DNA of 7,625 nucleotides from Spirochaetales bacterium (GTDB lineage: Bacteria; Spirochaetota; Spirochaetia; DTKZ01): positions 1 to 7,625 of the forward strand of contig JAISAF010000128.1 in the NCBI GenBank assembly GCA_031266855.1. Direction: 5' to 3'. How positions within the stretch are numbered: the first letter of the stretch is position 1; each line of letters opens with the position of its first letter. This document shows, in pieces, positions 6,470 through 7,625 of the stretch. Below the pieces are notes generated by a model. That model searched no databases, was not told the DNA's origin, and saw only the letters and a program-made list of their open reading frames with translations. The position numbers and the translations under genes are program-made.

Positions 6470-6520
6470 GGGCGCATTTTTTTGCCCGCGTATGCGGGCA
6501 AAAAAACCGGGCTTTCCGCT
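6470..6520. repeat. Repeat module B, downstream inverted copy, with 13-bp hairpin
   Basis: Starting 14 bases after the sbcC stop, GGGCGCA is followed by seven T, GCCCGC, loop GTAT, GCGGGC, seven A, then CCGGGCTTTCCGCT. This is the reverse complement of the 3115-3164 module, except that the GC part of the stem differs on both arms while pairing remains perfect. Because the T-run precedes the stem, it does not make a standard terminator for sbcC. Confidence 0.7.
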
Positions 6521-6525
6521 TCAAT

Positions 6526-6552
6526 CTTTTTTACCGCTTCGCGGTAAAAAAG
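6526..6552. repeat. 12-bp hairpin with TTACCGC/GCGGTAA core
   Basis: CTTTTTTACCGC (6526-6537) pairs with GCGGTAAAAAAG (6541-6552) around TTC. The core TTACCGC-TTC-GCGGTAA looks like the two ends of the 1279-1520 element joined with the interior missing. It is immediately followed by another TTTCCGCT motif. Confidence 0.55.
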
Positions 6553-6554
6553 GA

Positions 6555-6597
6555 TTTCCGCTTCAATCCCTTGTGCACCTACGGGCTAACTGTAGCC
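6555..6597. repeat. Direct repeat, first copy (pairs with 6686-6729)
   Basis: The 43 bases beginning TTTCCGCTTCAATCCC and ending GGCTAACTGTAGCC match 6686-6729 with six substitutions and one gap. The end is a 5-bp stem, GGCTA/TAGCC, around loop ACTG. In the second copy this stem gains one C-G pair. Both copies are in the same orientation. Confidence 0.6.
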
Positions 6598-6626
6598 TTT
6601 TTTTGCAAGGCAGGAGCCTTGCTTTT
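6583..6626 (+). terminator. Probable tandem intrinsic terminators for sbcC
   Basis: The first hairpin, GGCTA-ACTG-TAGCC (6584-6597), extendable by a G-T pair, is followed by seven T (6598-6604). The second, GCAAGGC-AGGA-GCCTTGC (6605-6622), is a perfect 7-bp stem followed by four T. These are the first structures after sbcC with the correct stem-then-T order, about 130 bases beyond the stop codon. The second also has a T-run before it and so is only partly directional. Confidence 0.45.
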
Positions 6627-6630
6627 CGTG

Positions 6631-6654
6631 CGGCGTAGTCTGGAGACTACGCCG
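6631..6654. repeat. 10-bp perfect hairpin
   Basis: CGGCGTAGTC (6631-6640) pairs with GACTACGCCG (6645-6654) around loop TGGA. No T-run follows, so it is not a standard terminator. It fits the tetraloop-hairpin style of the cluster. Confidence 0.6.
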
Positions 6655-6658
6655 AGCG

Positions 6659-6710
6659 GAATTTGCTTATGCAAATCCTGTGGGCTTTCCGCTACAATCC
6701 CCTTGCGCGC
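6659..6710. repeat. Repeat module A, downstream inverted copy
   Basis: This is the reverse complement of 3058-3107, including the motif GGGCTTTCCGCTACAATCCC and the palindromic end ATTTGC-TTAT-GCAAAT (6661-6676). It is nearly identical over about 50 bases. Its orientation is opposite to the copy upstream of sbcC. Confidence 0.75.
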
Positions 6711-6729
6711 ATAGCGGCTAACTGTAGCC
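6686..6729. repeat. Direct repeat, second copy (pairs with 6555-6597)
   Basis: It overlaps the TTTCCGCT end of module A and runs to GGCTAACTGTAGCC. The closing hairpin, CGGCTA-ACTG-TAGCCG (6715-6730), is 6 bp. Unlike the first copy it is followed by TAAAAGC, with no T-run, so it would not terminate transcription. Confidence 0.6.
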
Positions 6730-6825
6730 GTAAAAGCAAATCCGAACCTGCGTTATGCGCACCATGAACGTATTCTATTTTTATTTCCGCATTAGAAAAA
6801 AAATCACCACAAAGTCGAAGAAGGA

Positions 6826-6892
6826 AAATAAGTATAAGGAATATTTCAGCTCTCCATCTTCGACTTATTTGACTATGCGGTTAAAATTTCTT
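6826..6892. repeat. 67-bp direct repeat, copy 1
   Basis: It aligns without gaps to 7046-7112, a shift of exactly 220 bases, with 58 of 67 positions identical. It contains AAATAAGTATAA, AATATTTCA, CTTCGACTTATT and GCGGTTAAAATTTCTT. TCTTCGACTT (6857-6866) is the reverse complement of AAGTCGAAGA (6812-6821), giving an inverted-repeat frame like that at 1279-1520. It ends in a -10-like TAAAAT. Confidence 0.75.
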
Positions 6893-7026
6893 CCAAAACA
6901 TTAGGGGAACCTGTAAAAGTTTTTATTGCCGGTATTATTCACGGGGAAAAAACTGGAAATTACGAATTGAAAGTTTTTAGCAGTCTGATTACACTAAAAA
7001 AGTGGATATATCAAAAAGAAATCTAA
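6838..7026 (+). pseudogene. Possible remnant of a small protein gene
   Basis: The frame from 6838 to the TAA at 7024-7026 stays open for 62 codons and reads like protein in its second half: VKVFIAGIIHGEKTGNYELK is followed by a hydrophobic/basic tail ending WIYQKEI. There is no ATG, GTG or well-placed TTG at its front and no ribosome site. Its first 18 codons lie in a 67-bp repeat found again 220 bases downstream. It could be the 3' end of a gene cut by a repeat, or chance. I recognise no family. Confidence 0.2.
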
Positions 7027-7045
7027 CCGCTCAGTCGCGGAAGTT

Positions 7046-7112
7046 AAATAAGTATAAAAAATATTTCAACTTTTCTTCTTCGACTTATTCTACTTTGCGG
7101 TTAAAATTTCTT
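7046..7112. repeat. 67-bp direct repeat, copy 2
   Basis: This is the second copy of the 6826-6892 repeat. Here the left side carries TAACCGC (7024-7030), complementary to GCGGTTA (7097-7103), which frames an 80-bp segment. It ends 22 bases before the methyltransferase start. TAAAAT (7102-7107) could be that gene's -10 box, but no convincing -35 box lies 16 to 18 bases upstream. Confidence 0.75.
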
Positions 7113-7134
7113 TCAGTGACGCGGGAGCGGGAAA

Positions 7135-7625
7135 ATGAATAAACTACGGGATGAATTTACGGAGAGGCTGCTTATTGACGGTGGAATAGAAAAAGGTATG
7201 CGGGTTTTGGATGCGGGATGCGGTTCAGGCGATGTAAGCATTATGGCGGCAGAACTGATGGGTAACAGCGGAGAAGTGATAGGATGCGATATTTCAGAAA
7301 ACGCGATAACCATAGCGGGAAACGCGGTAAAGGAGAAACATATTCCGATAGTGAAATTCATTCAGGCGGACATCAGCGGACTGCCGGACAGCATCGGTAG
7401 CTTTGACGCAATCATTGGCCGCAGGGTTTTGATGTACCAAAGCGACGCGGCCCAAAGTATTCATAGTTTGCTTCCATATTTAGCAGCAAAGGGGAAAATG
7501 ATTTTCCAGGAGAGTGATTGCATGCTATCGTCCTTTCATGCCTGCTCCATGCCATTGCACACGAAAGTACAAGCCTGGATATGGGACACCGTGGCAAAAG
7601 AGGGGGGCAACATCCATATTGGGAG
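7135..7625 (+). CDS. Class I SAM-dependent methyltransferase, N-terminal part, truncated by window end
   Basis: The frame opens at ATG 7135 after GGGAG (7123-7127, 7-base spacing) and stays open for 163 codons to the edge without a stop. It has a Rossmann-type methyltransferase fold. Motif I is VLDAGCGSG (24-32), which binds S-adenosylmethionine. GCDIS (50-54) carries the acidic residue D52 expected to hold the ribose hydroxyls. QADISGLP (77-84) is the adenine-side motif, and SFDAIIGRRVLMY (89-101) is the motif II/III strand. The style is that of UbiE/Methyltransf_11/25/31-like enzymes, usually about 250-280 residues, so roughly 100 residues are probably missing. The substrate cannot be told from this part, and quinone methylation should not be assumed. 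It lies 678 bases beyond sbcC, past probable terminators, so it is likely a separate transcription unit. Confidence 0.88.
   Translation, partial: MNKLRDEFTERLLIDGGIEKGMRVLDAGCGSGDVSIMAAELMGNSGEVIGCDISENAITIAGNAVKEKHIPIVKFIQADISGLPDSIGSFDAIIGRRVLMYQSDAAQSIHSLLPYLAAKGKMIFQESDCMLSSFHACSMPLHTKVQAWIWDTVAKEGGNIHIG

Larger units (their letters stand above)
6457..7134. other. Gene-poor gap between sbcC and the methyltransferase gene
   Basis: The first part (6470-6730) is a second palindrome cluster with seven inverted repeats, given as arm/loop: 6477-6506 (13/4), 6526-6552 (12/3), 6584-6597 (5/4), 6605-6622 (7/4), 6631-6654 (10/4), 6661-6676 (6/4) and 6715-6730 (6/4). The second part (6760-7134) is A/T-rich and holds a 67-bp direct repeat in two copies and a possible gene remnant between and partly under them. 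A 46-codon frame from ATG 6764 has no ribosome site and is not called. Confidence 0.6.

Noticed and set aside
6477..6506. 13-bp hairpin just after sbcC as its intrinsic terminator.
   Set aside because: The T-run lies on the 5' side of the stem and the A-run on the 3' side on both strands, the reverse of what termination needs.
6390..6638. 82-codon + strand frame across the sbcC end and the downstream hairpins.
   Set aside because: It overlaps the conserved sbcC C-terminus in another frame and then translates repeats (GFPLQS appears twice).
6509..6702. Repeated TTTCCGCT motifs as a CRISPR array.
   Set aside because: Spacing is irregular, units differ in length and sequence, intervening DNA is palindromic repeat and not spacer-like, and no cas gene is present.

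Overview
The window carries two complete small membrane-protein genes, the complete sbcD and sbcC genes, and the start of a methyltransferase gene that runs off the right edge. All genes lie on the + strand. The GC level is intermediate and several intergenic gaps of 380 to 680 bases are packed with short palindromes and dispersed repeats. This texture resembles what I remember of host-associated spirochaetes (termite-gut Treponema and relatives). That placement is a low-to-moderate confidence inference, because no rRNA or lineage-specific marker is present.

Layout. Bases 1-254 are a leader region with a repeat fragment, an A/T-rich hairpin and a good sigma70-like promoter. Bases 255-1206 hold two unrecognised genes of 151 and 152 codons, each with membrane helices at the N-terminus and a soluble C-terminal domain; they look co-transcribed. 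Bases 1207-1592 form a gap framed by a perfect 16-bp inverted repeat and holding two GTGCCAGGC-type palindromes. sbcD (1593-2855) has all the Mre11-family nuclease motifs. Bases 2856-3279 separate sbcD from sbcC, which in many genomes overlap or abut, and contain seven hairpins. sbcC (3280-6456) has both ABC ATPase halves, long coiled coils and a central CPVC zinc hook. Bases 6457-7134 contain another seven hairpins, probable terminators, a 67-bp direct repeat and a possible gene remnant. A class I SAM-dependent methyltransferase starts at 7135.

How it works together. SbcD (nuclease) and SbcC (SMC-like ATPase) form the bacterial Mre11-Rad50 complex, which processes DNA ends and cleaves hairpins and cruciforms at palindromes. 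Here sbcC is bracketed by clusters of palindromic repeats, and some of these modules occur on both sides in opposite orientation. The gap between the two genes is bounded by an 8-bp duplication whose collapse would recreate an ATGA stop/start overlap. This suggests, without proving it, that repeat DNA was inserted into an ancestral sbcDC junction.

The least explained content is the repeat DNA rather than the genes: at least two dispersed families, one built on the motif TTTCCGCT-n-CAA and one with TTACCGC/GCGGTAA ends. I did not find a clear new protein-based system.
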